64,000 nt of DNA. It comes from Tropicibacter sp. Alg240-R139 (GTDB lineage Bacteria; Pseudomonadota; Alphaproteobacteria; Rhodobacterales; Rhodobacteraceae). The translations under genes and the position numbers were made by a program. The notes under the pieces are model-generated. The model worked only from the letters and a program-made list of their open reading frames with translations. It had not been told where the DNA came from and did no database searches. This document shows positions 7,865-16,820 of the stretch, piece after piece. The stretch spans positions 1,512,191 through 1,576,190 of the forward strand of contig NZ_UNRA01000001.1 in NCBI RefSeq assembly GCF_900537075.1, written 5' to 3'. Each line of letters begins with the position of its first letter. Position 1 is the first letter of the stretch.

Positions 7865-8872
7865 ATGATCACCAAACTTACACGGCGTACGGCGCTTGCG
7901 TCAGTTGCGGCCTTTGGTCTTGCGGCCAGCGTCGCAACCACGGCGGCGGCCGATGGAATGACGTTCACGATGGCAACCTCTGGTTCGGAAACAGACCAGC
8001 GTTCTGCCGCGTTGGCTGACGTATTTGCACCGATGGTTGCAGGCTTTGCCGAGTACAAGCCCGGCTACAATGGGACAATGTTCGCCCAAGGTGCCGAATT
8101 AGAGGCCATCGCGCGCGGCAACCTGACAATGTCGATCACCTCGGCGCAAGAGCTGGCACAGTTCTTCCCTGAGTTCTCGATCTTCGCGACGGGCTATGTG
8201 CATCAGGACGCGGCGCATCAGGTGCGCGTGTTCAATGATCCGTTGATGGACCCGTTCAAGGCCAAGGTCGAAGACGAGTTGGGCGTCAAACTGCTGTCGG
8301 TGATGTATCTGGGCAAACGCCATGTGAACCTGCGTTTTTCGCGTGAAGAAAAAGACATCCAGACACCTGCGGATCTGGCAGGTGTAAATCTACGCATGCC
8401 AGGCACGGATGCATGGCAGTTCCTGGGCAGGGCGCTTGGTGCTTCCCCTACCCCGCTGGCCTTTACCGAAGTCTACACAGCCCTGTCCACCGGCGCGGTT
8501 GACGGGCAAGACAATCCGCTGCCCACCGTTGTCGACAAGAAGTTCTACGAGGTGACCAAGCAAATCGCGCTGACCTCTCACTTGGTTGACCTCAACTACA
8601 TCGCCTTTTCGAAAGAAACCTGGGACGCACTTGCACCCGAGCATCAGTTGATCGTGCAACGTGCTGCAGATGCCGCCGCCGCCTATGGCCGCCTGAAGCA
8701 GTTGGATCAGGAAAACAGCCTTGCTGAGTTTGTCCGCAGCCAGGGCGTTGAAATCTACACCCCCGACCTGGCAGCGTTCCGCACCCACGTTCAGTCTCAA
8801 TATGTGGGGTCTGAAGCGGCCGAAAGCTGGCCCGAGGGCGTTCTTGACCGCATCAACGCGCTTGGCGACTAA
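7865..8872 (+). CDS. dctP: TRAP transporter substrate-binding protein (DctP family)
   Basis: Periplasmic receptor of 335 residues for a TRAP importer. A signal peptide covers residues 1-28 (TALASVAAFGLAASVATTAAA) and GGGAGGA sits just before the ATG. DctP features are visible: a DLAGVNLRMPGTDAWQFLG block near 175, where the conserved arginine that grips a ligand carboxylate should lie, and VYTALSTGAVDGQDNPLP near 205. It precedes its own small and large permease genes, as is usual. A carboxylate ligand is likely; a quinate- or shikimate-type acid is inferred from the downstream dehydratase. Note that receptors of this family bind varied ligands, so this stays tentative. Confidence 0.9.
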   Translation: MITKLTRRTALASVAAFGLAASVATTAAADGMTFTMATSGSETDQRSAALADVFAPMVAGFAEYKPGYNGTMFAQGAELEAIARGNLTMSITSAQELAQFFPEFSIFATGYVHQDAAHQVRVFNDPLMDPFKAKVEDELGVKLLSVMYLGKRHVNLRFSREEKDIQTPADLAGVNLRMPGTDAWQFLGRALGASPTPLAFTEVYTALSTGAVDGQDNPLPTVVDKKFYEVTKQIALTSHLVDLNYIAFSKETWDALAPEHQLIVQRAADAAAAYGRLKQLDQENSLAEFVRSQGVEIYTPDLAAFRTHVQSQYVGSEAAESWPEGVLDRINALGD

Positions 8873-8898
8873 GCAAGATTAGCGAGAGGGTTAGATTG

Positions 8899-9504
8899 AT
8901 GAATACATTGTTTGCCAGACTCTCTCGCTTTGCAGAATTCATCGCCGCCATGGCCTTGGCGGCGGTGTTTGTAACGTTTCTGATCCAGATCTTTTCCCGA
9001 TACGCGGTCAAAATTGCCTGGCTCATGCCGATCCCGCCGATTTCCGATTGGATGGCGTCGCTAGAGCCTATCGGCTGGACTGTGAACCTGATTTCGCTGC
9101 TTTGGGTTTGGATTGTCTTCTTTGGCTGCGCTTTCATCGTCAGGCCGCGCGATCAGGTCACATTCGATGTGCTCTATCTGGCGACCCCGCGCAAAACCCA
9201 ACGTGTTTTGGCACTGTTGTCTGCTGTGGGGTTGATCACTGCGATGCTTTATTCGTTCCCTGCGACGTGGGACGCGATTTTCGGCAACCGCTTGATGGAT
9301 TTAAAGAAAATTCCAACGCTCAGAATGCCGATCACAGGCGACAAGATCGCGATCAAATGGCTGTTCGCGGCCTACATCCTTCTCATGGTTGCAACCATCG
9401 TCCGCTATGTGTGGCAGCTTTACTCTGTTGCCCGATACGGGCCGCCAGAGACCGAGCTTGAAGAGCTGTTGTCAGACACTGCAGACAAGGAGGATGCGTC
9501 ATGA
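8899..9504 (+). CDS. dctQ: TRAP transporter small permease (DctQ)
   Basis: Integral membrane subunit of 201 residues with four hydrophobic segments (about 15-37, 58-80, 98-120, 153-175), the standard DctQ topology and close to the usual length. The ATG at 8899 was preferred to the TTG three bases earlier; GAGAGGG lies nine bases upstream. Its 3' end overlaps the DctM gene by four bases (ATGA), so the two are coupled. It has a short acidic C-terminal tail (ELEELLSDTADKEDAS). It works with the DctP receptor and DctM channel subunit in sodium- or proton-driven uptake. Confidence 0.88.
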   Translation: MNTLFARLSRFAEFIAAMALAAVFVTFLIQIFSRYAVKIAWLMPIPPISDWMASLEPIGWTVNLISLLWVWIVFFGCAFIVRPRDQVTFDVLYLATPRKTQRVLALLSAVGLITAMLYSFPATWDAIFGNRLMDLKKIPTLRMPITGDKIAIKWLFAAYILLMVATIVRYVWQLYSVARYGPPETELEELLSDTADKEDAS

Positions 9505-10796
9505 GCGTCGAACTTCTGCTTGGTCTGATTGCGCTGTTTGGCATGGCCGCAATTGGTACACCGGTCGCATTTTCGATACTGGTCGGGGTCATCGTCTATC
9601 TTGGCGTGGCGGGTCAGGATCTTGCCATTGCTGGTCAGACCATGGTGCAGCGTCTGTTTGACGGCTTCCTGTTGCTGGCAGTGCCGCTGTTCATCGTATC
9701 TGCCAACATCATGAATGCCGGATCAATTTCCGACAGGTTGTTGAATTTCTGCATTGCCGTCGTTGGGCGGTTCAGGGGCGGGATGGGGCACGTCAATGTC
9801 GTGGCGTCCCTGATCTTTTCAGGCATGTCCGGGTCCGCCGTGGCAGACGCCGCCGGTATCGGCAAGATCATCATCGAAATGATGGTCAAAAGCGGCAAAT
9901 ACACGCGCGGCTACGCAGCTGCGATCACGGCGGCGACCGCCACCATCGGCCCGATCATCCCCCCCTCTATCCCCATGGTGATCTACGCGCTTGTGTCCGG
10001 CGCATCGATCAAGGACCTGTTTCTGGGCGGGATCATTCCGGGCCTGCTCATGGGACTCGTGCTGATGGGGCTGAACGTGTTCATGTCCCACCGCCGCGGT
10101 TTTGGCCGCGAGGAACCAGTACCGCTGCGCGATCTGCCAAAGCTGACGGTGCAGGCCACGCCTGCCTTGTTGATGCCGTTCATTCTGCTGTTTTGTCTTT
10201 ATAGCGGGATCACTACCCCAACAGAGGCCGCAGCTATTGCCGCGCTTTATGCGCTTATCATTGCGGCCGGGCTGTATCGTGCCATCAAGCTCAAAACGTT
10301 GTATCAGGTCTTTGTTGATAGCGCCCGCGCTGCCGCCTCTGTCGGTCTGGTCATCGGCGCGTCGATGATCCTGACGTACATCGTAGTGCAAGAGAACATC
10401 CCACAGGCGCTTTCGGCGACGCTGGATGGCGCAAACATCCACCCGCTTGTCTTTCTGCTGCTGATCAATGTGATGGTCCTGCTGTTGGGCTGCATTCTTG
10501 ATGCGACGGTGATCATTCTGGTGATCGTGCCTTTGTTCATTCCAACCTGCCAAGCGCTTGGAATTGACCTTGTGCATTTCGGTGTTCTGATCGTGGTCAA
10601 TTCCATGATCGGCTTGATCACACCGCCCTATGGCATCCTGCTGTTCGTTATCAATGCCGTCACGGGCATCCCGCTGAAAGAGATCATCGGAGAAATCTGG
10701 GCCTTTCTTGGCGTCTTGCTTCTCGCCTTGCTCGTCATGATCCTGGTGCCCGATATCGTTCTCTGGTTGCCACGATTGTTCGGATATCAGGGATGA
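9501..10796 (+). CDS. dctM: TRAP transporter large permease (DctM)
   Basis: Channel subunit of 431 residues, full length for DctM, with about twelve hydrophobic segments. Characteristic stretches are FSGMSGSAVADAAGIGK near 108 and ITPPYGILLFVINAVTG near 372, with GPIIPPSIPMVIYALVSG near 152; these belong to the two pseudo-symmetric substrate and ion sites of TRAP transporters. It overlaps dctQ upstream and the dehydratase gene downstream (ATGA at both junctions), which ties transport directly to catabolism in one transcript. Confidence 0.92.
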   Translation: MSVELLLGLIALFGMAAIGTPVAFSILVGVIVYLGVAGQDLAIAGQTMVQRLFDGFLLLAVPLFIVSANIMNAGSISDRLLNFCIAVVGRFRGGMGHVNVVASLIFSGMSGSAVADAAGIGKIIIEMMVKSGKYTRGYAAAITAATATIGPIIPPSIPMVIYALVSGASIKDLFLGGIIPGLLMGLVLMGLNVFMSHRRGFGREEPVPLRDLPKLTVQATPALLMPFILLFCLYSGITTPTEAAAIAALYALIIAAGLYRAIKLKTLYQVFVDSARAAASVGLVIGASMILTYIVVQENIPQALSATLDGANIHPLVFLLLINVMVLLLGCILDATVIILVIVPLFIPTCQALGIDLVHFGVLIVVNSMIGLITPPYGILLFVINAVTGIPLKEIIGEIWAFLGVLLLALLVMILVPDIVLWLPRLFGYQG

Positions 10797-12688
10797 GCGG
10801 GCGACTGAAAACATCCATTGCAACGGTCTCTATCTCGGGCAATTTACGAGAGAAACTGGCTGCGATCGCATCGGCTGGATTTGACGGCATCGAGATCTTC
10901 GAGGCCGACTTCATCGCGGATTACGGCAGCCCACGCGACGTGGGAAATCTGGTGCGCGATCATGGATTGGACGTCATGTTGTTCCAACCTTTTCGCGATT
11001 TTGAAACCTTGCCCGAACCCGCTCGTTCCAAAGCGTTTGACCGGGTCGAACGCAAGTTTGACGTGATGCAGGAGCTGGGGACCGATCTGGTGTTGATCTG
11101 CTCGTCTGTGCATCCCGCATCACTTGGCGGCATAGAGCGCGCTGCTAGTGACTTTCGCGAACTGGGTGAGCGGGCTGCAAAACGCGGGTTGCGTGTAGGG
11201 TACGAGGCGCTTGCTTGGGGCCGCCACATCAATGATCACCGCGATGCATGGGAGGTCGTCCGCCGTGCGGACCACCCCAACGTCGGCCTGATCGTCGACA
11301 GTTTTCACACGCTTGGCCGCAAGCTTGATCCCGATAGCATCCGGTCTGTTCCCGGCGACAAGATTTTCTTTGTCCAATTGGCGGATGCACCACAGATCGA
11401 AATGGATTTGCTGTATTGGTCTCGCCATTTCAGGAACATGCCCGGCGAGGGCGATTTGGACGTAACCCAGTTCATGCAGGCGGTCATGGCGACTGGGTAC
11501 ACAGGACCAATCAGTCTTGAGATTTTCAACGACCAGTTTCGCGGTGGCAACCCACGCACCATAGCCAAAGATGGTTACCGTTCGCTTGTGTCTTTAATGG
11601 ATGACGTTAATCGTGCCGAACCGGGCTTGGGCTTCAATATGGCCTCGATACCGCCTCGCGTCGAAACTGAAGGTTTCGCCTATGTAGAATTCGCAACGCG
11701 CGGAAACGAGGCTGAAGCATTGCAAAACGATCTGGCGACTCTTGGCTTTGAAAAAGTGGGTCAGCACAACAGCAAAGCTGCCGGCCTTTGGCGGCAAGGC
11801 GACATCCGGATCGTAGTAAACGAAGAAACCACGGGTCACGCCGCAAGCAGTTGGAACACCCGAGGCACGTGCGTTTGTGATCTGGGCCTAAAGGTTGCCA
11901 ATGCCAAATCGGCCGCAACCAGAGCCTCGGTCCTTGGTGCGGACGTGTTTTCCCAATCTGTTGATGCTGGCGACGCGGATATCCCTGCCGTGCGGGGGGT
12001 GTCGGGGACTGTTCTGCACTTCCTGGATGACAGTTCAGAGTTTGATCAGGTCTGGCAGAAGGAGTTTTCTGCTAAGGGAGCGCCGACAGGAGCCGGATTA
12101 ACCCACATTGACCACATTGCTCAGACCATGAGCTACGATGACATGCTCAGTTGGTCACTGTTTTACACGACGTTGTTTGACATGACCAAGGCCCCCATGG
12201 TCGACGTTATCGATCCTGATGGTTTGGTGCGCAGTCAGGCCGTCGAAGCAACCAACGGTACCGTTAGGGTGACACTCAATGGAGCGGACAGTCACAGAAC
12301 GCTGGCTGGAGCATTTCTGTCAGATAGTTTTGGGGCGTCGGTCCAGCACATCGCTTTCGCAACACGAGATATTTTTGAAACGCTTGAGACGCTTAAATCA
12401 AGGGGCTTCAAAACGCTACCGATCTCACCGAACTTTTATGAGGATATCGCTGCTCGCTTTGACTTGGCTGACGATCTGCTTGAGAAGATGCAAGCGCAAG
12501 GTGTTCTATATGACCAAGGCGACAGCGTTGGCTTTTTTCAAGCGTACTCGCTTTCGTTCAGTGGAAATGTGTTTGTTGAGATTGTTCAAAGGGCCCAAGG
12601 GTATTCGGGTTACGGCGCTCCCAACGCTCCATTCCGCATCGCAGCCCAAAAAGGAATATCTCGCGCAAAAGGAATACCCAAGGCTTAG
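10793..12688 (+). CDS. quiC: Two-domain 3-dehydroshikimate dehydratase (QuiC type, TIM barrel plus VOC/HPPD-like)
   Basis: Protein of 631 residues made of two fused domains. Residues about 1-275 are a sugar-phosphate isomerase/epimerase TIM barrel with metal-site candidates YEALAWGRHINDH, IVDSFHTLG, VQLADAP and LEIFNDQF. Residues about 290-620 resemble 4-hydroxyphenylpyruvate dioxygenase: THIDHIAQTM, VQHIAFATRDI and VFVEIVQRAQGYSGYG place the His-His-Glu metal triad. This size and order match the fused dehydroshikimate dehydratases of the Pseudomonas QuiC1 kind, which convert 3-dehydroshikimate to protocatechuate using the barrel domain. It overlaps dctM by four bases. An annotation as plain HPPD would be misleading. 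Third base use becomes more AT-rich towards the 3' end. Confidence 0.85.
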   Translation: MSGRLKTSIATVSISGNLREKLAAIASAGFDGIEIFEADFIADYGSPRDVGNLVRDHGLDVMLFQPFRDFETLPEPARSKAFDRVERKFDVMQELGTDLVLICSSVHPASLGGIERAASDFRELGERAAKRGLRVGYEALAWGRHINDHRDAWEVVRRADHPNVGLIVDSFHTLGRKLDPDSIRSVPGDKIFFVQLADAPQIEMDLLYWSRHFRNMPGEGDLDVTQFMQAVMATGYTGPISLEIFNDQFRGGNPRTIAKDGYRSLVSLMDDVNRAEPGLGFNMASIPPRVETEGFAYVEFATRGNEAEALQNDLATLGFEKVGQHNSKAAGLWRQGDIRIVVNEETTGHAASSWNTRGTCVCDLGLKVANAKSAATRASVLGADVFSQSVDAGDADIPAVRGVSGTVLHFLDDSSEFDQVWQKEFSAKGAPTGAGLTHIDHIAQTMSYDDMLSWSLFYTTLFDMTKAPMVDVIDPDGLVRSQAVEATNGTVRVTLNGADSHRTLAGAFLSDSFGASVQHIAFATRDIFETLETLKSRGFKTLPISPNFYEDIAARFDLADDLLEKMQAQGVLYDQGDSVGFFQAYSLSFSGNVFVEIVQRAQGYSGYGAPNAPFRIAAQKGISRAKGIPKA

Positions 12689-13237
12689 TTGATTGCCGAT
12701 TGATGCCCGGTATCGAAACATCTTTCTGCACCGTGACGGATACCCATCTTTTCAATGAAAGTACCTGTCCGTTTACGTCTGCATACATTTCTCGACACGG
12801 TGGACATTGCAAAATCTGCTGTCTGCGCATTGCTGACACAGTGGTCCGGTGCAGAAGAAATGAGCGCGTTCAGCCCGGTGGTTGGACTTCTGCATTCGGG
12901 AAAACTCGTTAAGTGTTTTTCAGTAGCAGCATCTTGTCACCTGCCTCTCACCCAATAACGTCCTTGGGGTGGGACTGTCACCTGCAATACTGCGCCGTTG
13001 GCAGTTGGGACCCCGCCGACCGCTGTCGCCAAGTGCTTTGCGATCAAGCGTTGATCAATCGTCATTTTAGCATCACATCGCTCGATATCTTCCCAAGTAC
13101 GAAGTGTTCCACCCGTCAAAACAGCCATTAACACGCTCCGGTCCAAGTAAAAGTCACAAAGGTGTTGCCAAATCCACCCAACAATCAGGCCGTGCCAACC
13201 CTGACGACCATCTTGCCAAGGTTTCAGCCCTCAAGCA
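12689..13237. other. Decayed or non-coding stretch after the quiC-type gene
   Basis: About 550 bp with only short overlapping frames on both strands, none of which I recognise. Together with the CurA-like relic just beyond, it looks like remains of genes broken in a past rearrangement. No terminal inverted repeats of an insertion sequence were seen. Confidence 0.5.
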
Positions 13238-13450
13238 GCCATTGAACTCCTCGGGCGCACTTCGGTCGATGAAAGCCACATAACCCAACTCTTTGACTGC
13301 ATGGACACATTTCTCTGCCCCTCCGGCAATGCCAACGGCGCGGCAACTCTTGCTCTTGGCGATCTGGCCCACGGTTGCCCCGACAGGACCCGTGTCAGCA
13401 GTGGCCGCATCGATTTCCCACTCTTTGGGTTCGCCTACTTGAAGCAGCCC
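13238..13450 (-). pseudogene. Fragment of a CurA-type NADP-dependent oxidoreductase
   Basis: On the minus strand from 13450 the frame reads GLLQVGEPKEWEIDAATA, DTGPVGATVGQIAKSKSC, RAVGIAGGAEKCVHAVKE and LGYVAFIDRSAPEEF. This follows, almost position by position, the NADP-binding centre of medium-chain reductases of the CurA group (about residues 135-205 of a protein near 340 residues). A stop codon lies directly before the first glycine, and nothing matching the family's substrate domain or C terminus was found on either side. The piece is therefore a remnant. Family assignment comes from remembered consensus; a protein search would confirm it. Confidence 0.72.
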
Positions 13451-13717
13451 GCATTAGAGCGAGGGCTTCAAACGCAAAACGCATCAATAAATCCATGCAA
13501 GTCACTGAAATAGAATGCAAATAATGAACCCCCCAAACCGGAAATTGCGTTTCGGCTTCGGGCAGCCGTGCGATGATTGCGCGGCATAGACAACCCTGTC
13601 CATATCCACCGTTTTCGAATTGTGCGATCAACGGCGTCGTGACGTTAAAATACGCACCAAAACTCATTGGGTAAGCCGGTAAGTATGCCCCAATCGCTGG
13701 GGTTAAATTCTATGCAA
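13451..13717. other. Intergenic remainder between CurA relic and GMC gene
   Basis: About 270 bp. A minus-strand frame covers it but matches no family I know. A small inverted repeat CCCCAGCGATTGGGG at about 13690-13704 lies just after the GMC oxidoreductase stop and might help end that transcript, although no T-run follows. Confidence 0.4.
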
Positions 13718-15355
13718 TCAGATACTACTTCCCCCTGCGCCGCGTGCACGATCTTTGAGGATCATATCGCTGGCTTTTTCACCAATCATGATGGTCGGTG
13801 CGTTGGTGTTGCCTGACACGATGTCGGGCATGATCGAGGCGTCTGCCACACGAAGTCCGCTGATACCGTGCACGCGCAACCGGTCATCAACAACCGCAAG
13901 GCTGTCATTGCCCATACGGCAGGTGCTGGTCGGGTGATAGATCGTTTGACTGATGCTGCGCGCGCAATCCAGCAGCTCTTCGTCAGTCTGCGGATTGTTG
14001 GATGGAACATGCTCACGCACGATGAAGGGTGACAATGCCTTGGTGTCGGTCATGGCGCGGGCAAACTTGACCGCCCGAATAGCGCAGAGCTGATCAGCGG
14101 TGGCCGACAAGTAATTCGGCACGATTTTGGGATAATCTGCGGCGCGCGGGGATGCGATGTGGATGTGCCCCCGGCTTTCGGGGCGCAGCTGACACACCGA
14201 TGACGTGATGCCCGAAAACGGATGCATCTCAATCCCAGGTTTGTCGGCACTGAGCGGTTGGAAGTGAAACTGGATGTCCGGTGTTTCCAGCCCTTCCATC
14301 GATTTGGCAAAAATACAGACCTGGCTGGCCCCCAGGCTCATTGGGCCTTTGCGGAACAGAACATAATTCAGGCCGATCCCCATTCTGGGTACAAAGCCGT
14401 TGATGGCATCATTTAGCGTCTGGGTGTTGACCTCATAGACAAGGCGAATTTGCAGATGGTCCTGTAGGCATTCACCGACGCCGGGTAATTCATGGCGCAC
14501 ATCAACGCCTGCCTTTTGCAAGACATCACCGCGCCCGATACCGGAAAGTTCAAGGATCTGGGGGGATCCGATCGCACCAGCGGACAGAATGACCTCGCCG
14601 CCGGGGTTCAAGTGCACGTCGTGGATTTGACCTTTGCTTGAGTAGCGCACGCCTGTCACACGCTTGGGGTCCTGCGGATCAAAGATCAGTGACTCTGTAT
14701 GCGCATGAGTGATAACCTCAAGGTTGGGGCGCTTTTTGGCGGGGTTCAGGAACGCGCGCGCAGATGAACAGCGAAAACCTCCCTTGGCCGTTTGATGAAA
14801 ATACCCGGCGCCTTCTTGTTCGGCGCCGTTGTAATCGTCGGTTCGAGGAACGCCCATTTCAACGGCCGCGTCGATAAACGCTTCGGAAATCTCGCTCTTG
14901 GCCCGGATCAGGGAAACAGCCAACCCACCGTCACCGCCGTGATGCTCGTCTTCCCCGTTTTCATGGGCCTCGGACCGTTTGAACAGCGGCAGGACATCGT
15001 CGTAACCCCAGCCGCGATTCCCCCTTTGTGCCCACCGGTCATAGTCTTCTTTCTGCCCTCGAACATAGAGCAAACCATTTATGGACGACGATCCGCCAAG
15101 CGTCTTGCCGCGCGGCCAATCCAGGCTGCGATTGTTTAGTCCCGGATCGGGCTCGGACTTGTAACACCAGTCGGTGTTTGGGTTGTGCAGGGTTTTGAAA
15201 TAGCCCACCGGAACGTGAATCCAGGGGTTCACGTCACGGCCTCCGGCCTCCAGCAGAATCACCCGATTCGCCGGATTTTCGCTCAGCCGGTTGGCCAGAA
15301 CACATCCGGCAGAACCGGCTCCAACAATCAGAAAATCAGCTGTTTTTGGTGACAT
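13718..15355 (-). CDS. GMC family FAD-dependent oxidoreductase (choline dehydrogenase-like)
   Basis: Flavoprotein of 545 residues. The FAD-binding Rossmann motif is at the N terminus ([19 protein letters not shown], residues 8-26), followed by the GMC signature [20 protein letters not shown] near 79-98 and the second signature [20 protein letters not shown] near 252. The C-terminal catalytic region has the active-site His in [10 protein letters not shown] near 468 and a closing [14 protein letters not shown]. The family oxidises primary alcohols, choline and sugars, passing electrons to oxygen or quinones. GGAGG lies upstream of the ATG at 15355. It is transcribed away from the second TRAP operon across a 120-bp gap, so it may oxidise the imported compound; betA itself is not certain because the usual betB/betI partners are absent. 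Confidence 0.88.
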   Translation of the reverse strand: MSPKTADFLIVGAGSAGCVLANRLSENPANRVILLEAGGRDVNPWIHVPVGYFKTLHNPNTDWCYKSEPDPGLNNRSLDWPRGKTLGGSSSINGLLYVRGQKEDYDRWAQRGNRGWGYDDVLPLFKRSEAHENGEDEHHGGDGGLAVSLIRAKSEISEAFIDAAVEMGVPRTDDYNGAEQEGAGYFHQTAKGGFRCSSARAFLNPAKKRPNLEVITHAHTESLIFDPQDPKRVTGVRYSSKGQIHDVHLNPGGEVILSAGAIGSPQILELSGIGRGDVLQKAGVDVRHELPGVGECLQDHLQIRLVYEVNTQTLNDAINGFVPRMGIGLNYVLFRKGPMSLGASQVCIFAKSMEGLETPDIQFHFQPLSADKPGIEMHPFSGITSSVCQLRPESRGHIHIASPRAADYPKIVPNYLSATADQLCAIRAVKFARAMTDTKALSPFIVREHVPSNNPQTDEELLDCARSISQTIYHPTSTCRMGNDSLAVVDDRLRVHGISGLRVADASIMPDIVSGNTNAPTIMIGEKASDMILKDRARGAGGSSI

Positions 15356-15475
15356 AGTCGGATCCTCCGGCGGGTAAGTTTGACGGGGCTGCAGAATTCC
15401 CTTGCGTCACCAATCAATAGATGAGTAAAAATGAGACCACAAGTCTCAATAATTGACACTCAGGGAGGAGAACTA

Positions 15476-16708
15476 ATGAGTATCGGAAATAAGCTGAGCC
15501 ACCTATCGCGGCGCGACCTGTTCAAGGTCGCGGGGCAGTATGGGCTAAGCTCGACATTGTTGGCTGCAGGGTCGTTCGGGGGGGCTATGAGCTTGGCCAA
15601 CCTGGGAAACGCGGCAGAATCGACTTATGAAAAGCGTTTCGCCAAGCCGGCCAAACACACGCTGAAATTCGGTGCAGCTGGGTTTAACCCTCAGAACCTG
15701 CTGATCGAACGTGCGGGAGCGTTGGAATTCGCACGCGATCTGGAAAGCCGCACCGACGGTGAGATCCGCGTTGAGTTCATCGGCAACAACCAGATTTGCG
15801 GTCAGGTGTCTTGTGTTGAGAAGACCCAGCAGGGGATTGTCGACATCTATGCAGCCTCCACTCAGAACTCGGCAGGTGGTGCGCCGTATCTGAACGTTCT
15901 GGATTACGCGTACATGTTCCGTAACCGCGCGGATCAGTATCACTTCCTCTATTCGCCCAAGTCGCAAGCACTGCTGCGTGAGCCGTATGAGCGTCGCCAT
16001 GGTCTAAAATTCCTGTTCAGCCATGCGGAACTGCGCGGGATCCAGTTGGGTCTGTCGTGGGAGGACAAACCCACGGTGACCAGCGTCGAGCAGCTGTTTG
16101 GCACCAAGAACCGTGTCACGGGTACTCAGTTGGGGCGGATCGCTATGACGGCTCTGAACCTGAACCCGGTTCCGGTTGCATGGGAAGAAACACTGGATGG
16201 CCTGAAGCAGGGCCTGATTGATGGTGCGGAAACCTGGGCGTCGGCTGTGGCGTATGCCAACATGTCGCCGGTTGTGTCGCAGTCGGTTCACCTGAACTTC
16301 TTCTGCGGGACCGAGCACACAGCGATGTCAGCCGAGGTCTTTGACGGCCTGGGTGGCGAGCTGCAGGATGCGGTTATGGAATCCGCCTATTGGGCGCAAA
16401 CCCATGTTCAGGCGGCGAACGAGGCGGCCCTGGTCAAAACGGTCGGCATGTCCGATCCGCAACTGCCGGACACCATCTTTGCCAAGAACAACGTGCGCAA
16501 TGCCTTCCTGTCCAAGGAAGAGCTGCGCAAGGCCGAAGAGATGTGTTCGCCTGAATTCCAGCCCCAGCTTTGGGAGCAATGGCGCGAGCGGATCAACGGT
16601 TGGCAAGGTGGCGCTGACACCTATCAGGAGATTTACGACGAAGTACGTACAATCCCCGAGGACACGCTGCCCGAGAACGTCGAACCCCGTCGTTGGTGGA
16701 AATCTTAA
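15476..16708 (+). CDS. dctP: TRAP transporter substrate-binding protein with twin-arginine signal
   Basis: Receptor of 410 residues from the ATG at 15476, preceded by AGGGAGGAGAACTA; an upstream frame to 15431 has no good ribosome site. The N terminus holds a twin-arginine motif (LSRRDLFKVAG) and a long hydrophobic stretch to about residue 46, suggesting Tat export and possibly cofactor- or dimer-related folding in the cytoplasm. It is about 75 residues longer than common DctP proteins. The receptor core includes LKFGAAGFNPQNLLIERAGA near 61 and GLKQGLIDGAETWASAVAY near 242. It stands first in the DctP-DctQ-DctM-IclR cluster. Ligand unknown; the nearby GMC oxidoreductase suggests an alcohol or polyol acid. 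Confidence 0.86.
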   Translation: MSIGNKLSHLSRRDLFKVAGQYGLSSTLLAAGSFGGAMSLANLGNAAESTYEKRFAKPAKHTLKFGAAGFNPQNLLIERAGALEFARDLESRTDGEIRVEFIGNNQICGQVSCVEKTQQGIVDIYAASTQNSAGGAPYLNVLDYAYMFRNRADQYHFLYSPKSQALLREPYERRHGLKFLFSHAELRGIQLGLSWEDKPTVTSVEQLFGTKNRVTGTQLGRIAMTALNLNPVPVAWEETLDGLKQGLIDGAETWASAVAYANMSPVVSQSVHLNFFCGTEHTAMSAEVFDGLGGELQDAVMESAYWAQTHVQAANEAALVKTVGMSDPQLPDTIFAKNNVRNAFLSKEELRKAEEMCSPEFQPQLWEQWRERINGWQGGADTYQEIYDEVRTIPEDTLPENVEPRRWWKS

Positions 16709-16726
16709 TCTACCACTAAGGTATTG

Positions 16727-16755
16727 GAGCTGGCCTCGGGTTTCGAGGCCAGCTC
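16727..16755 (+). terminator. Intercistronic hairpin between DctP and DctQ genes
   Basis: A perfect 12-bp stem, GAGCTGGCCTCG and its complement CGAGGCCAGCTC, with a 5-nt loop and a short ATTTGT after it. It starts 19 bases after the DctP stop. Such hairpins commonly act as leaky terminators or 3' protection so that receptor mRNA outnumbers permease mRNA. There is no proper U-run, so partial termination or RNA stabilisation is more likely than a full stop. Confidence 0.7.
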
Positions 16756-16820
16756 ATTTGTCCGTAATTGTGGCAAATGCACGGCGACGGACGTATTTAT
16801 GAAAATGGGAGGGGCACCAG

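Noticed and set aside
9819-10823. 334-codon minus-strand frame rich in His, Asp and Gln
   Set aside because: Antisense of the hydrophobic DctM gene; the odd composition is explained by reversing hydrophobic codons.
12689-13717. Insertion sequence remnant
   Set aside because: No terminal inverted repeats, target duplication or transposase motif (DDE) could be seen; only the CurA-like piece is identifiable.
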